Shown here piece by piece: positions 5,503-5,680 of a stretch of 5,680 nucleotides of DNA. Below the pieces are notes generated by a model. That model did no database searches. It was not told where the DNA came from and saw nothing but the letters and a program-made list of their open reading frames with translations. A program made the position numbers and the translations under genes. Numbering within the stretch: the first letter of the stretch is position 1; each line of letters opens with the position of its first letter. This DNA comes from an uncultured Prevotellaceae bacterium. Its GTDB lineage: Bacteria > Bacteroidota > Bacteroidia > Bacteroidales > Bacteroidaceae. The stretch spans positions 1 to 5,680 of the forward strand of contig OMTC01000227.1 in assembly GCA_900313845.1 (NCBI GenBank), written 5' to 3'.

Positions 5503-5680
5503 ATGATATTCTGCGTAGAAGACGATATTTCCATCAGAGATTTAATGATATACGCGCTCCGAACATCAGGGTTTGAAGCGCGCGGATTCAACGACGGCAG
5601 CGAGCTGTTTGAAGCGATCCAGAATGAGGATGAGAAACCGCAGCTCATCATGCTCGACATTATGCTTCCGGGCCTTAACG
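5503..5680 (+). CDS. Response regulator receiver domain, OmpR/PhoB-like (5' partial)
   Basis: The first 59 codons of a two-component response regulator are present and the frame is open at the window edge. The receiver fold begins MIFCVEDDISIRDLMIYAL, with the acidic pocket Glu6-Asp7-Asp8, and the phosphoacceptor is Asp52 in LIMLDIMLPGLN; the DxMLPG motif is typical of OmpR/PhoB-type regulators. The output domain lies outside, so a winged-helix DNA-binding C-terminus is expected but not seen. The opening IFCVEDDxSIRDLxxYxLRxSGFEAxGF resembles regulators I associate with Faecalibacterium and related Ruminococcaceae, where such genes often sit near PhoR-type kinases. Codon choice (GCG, CGC, CCG, GGC) is richer in G/C than the upstream genes. 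The start is supported by the Shine-Dalgarno and promoter just before it. The target regulon is unknown. Confidence 0.88.
   Translation, partial: MIFCVEDDISIRDLMIYALRTSGFEARGFNDGSELFEAIQNEDEKPQLIMLDIMLPGLN

Noticed and set aside
5463..5660. Minus-strand 65-codon frame at the right end
   Set aside because: It is opposite the clearly conserved receiver domain with its own promoter and Shine-Dalgarno on the plus strand.

Overview
The window reads as mostly one Bacteroidetes (Bacteroidales, Prevotella-like) chromosome segment, with a short piece of different character at the right end. Evidence for Bacteroidetes: the order hisH-hisA-hisF-hisIE, a TAACTTTG element of the Bacteroidetes -7 type before hisH, almost no Shine-Dalgarno sequences ahead of the genes, and protein sequences that resemble that phylum. 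This is recognition from memory; no search was run.

Layout. Bases 1-47 are the last codons of a MacB/FtsX-type ABC permease entering from the left. Bases 48-317 are non-coding: short A/T-rich repeats, a strong terminator (182-223) for the permease unit, and the promoter of the next operon. From 318 a tightly packed plus-strand operon runs hisH, hisA, hisF, hisIE, an FtsE-like ABC ATPase and lysC (aspartate kinase). It ends at a hairpin terminator at 5331-5390. The hisH-hisA gap (918-1017) carries two intergenic repeat types. One of them recurs just before lysC, where it forms the C-terminal codons of the ATPase.

How the genes work together. HisE and HisI hydrolyse phosphoribosyl-ATP and open its ring. 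HisA isomerises the product, and HisH-HisF (glutaminase-cyclase) make imidazole glycerol phosphate plus AICAR. LysC starts the aspartate family (lysine/diaminopimelate, threonine, methionine). The ATPase is FtsE-like and probably acts in cell division or envelope work with an FtsX encoded elsewhere.

Two anomalies dominate. First, lysC is interrupted by an imperfect 34-bp tandem duplication (5027-5060 / 5061-5094) that shifts the frame and removes the last ACT region. Deleting one copy restores a normal 439-residue enzyme. Second, downstream of the lysC terminator the style changes: a near-consensus sigma-70/A promoter, a strong Shine-Dalgarno and the start of a Clostridia-like (Faecalibacterium/Ruminococcaceae-looking) OmpR/PhoB-type response regulator that runs off the window. 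A chimeric metagenome contig, or less likely a real transfer junction, explains this best. I see no previously undescribed biological system here.
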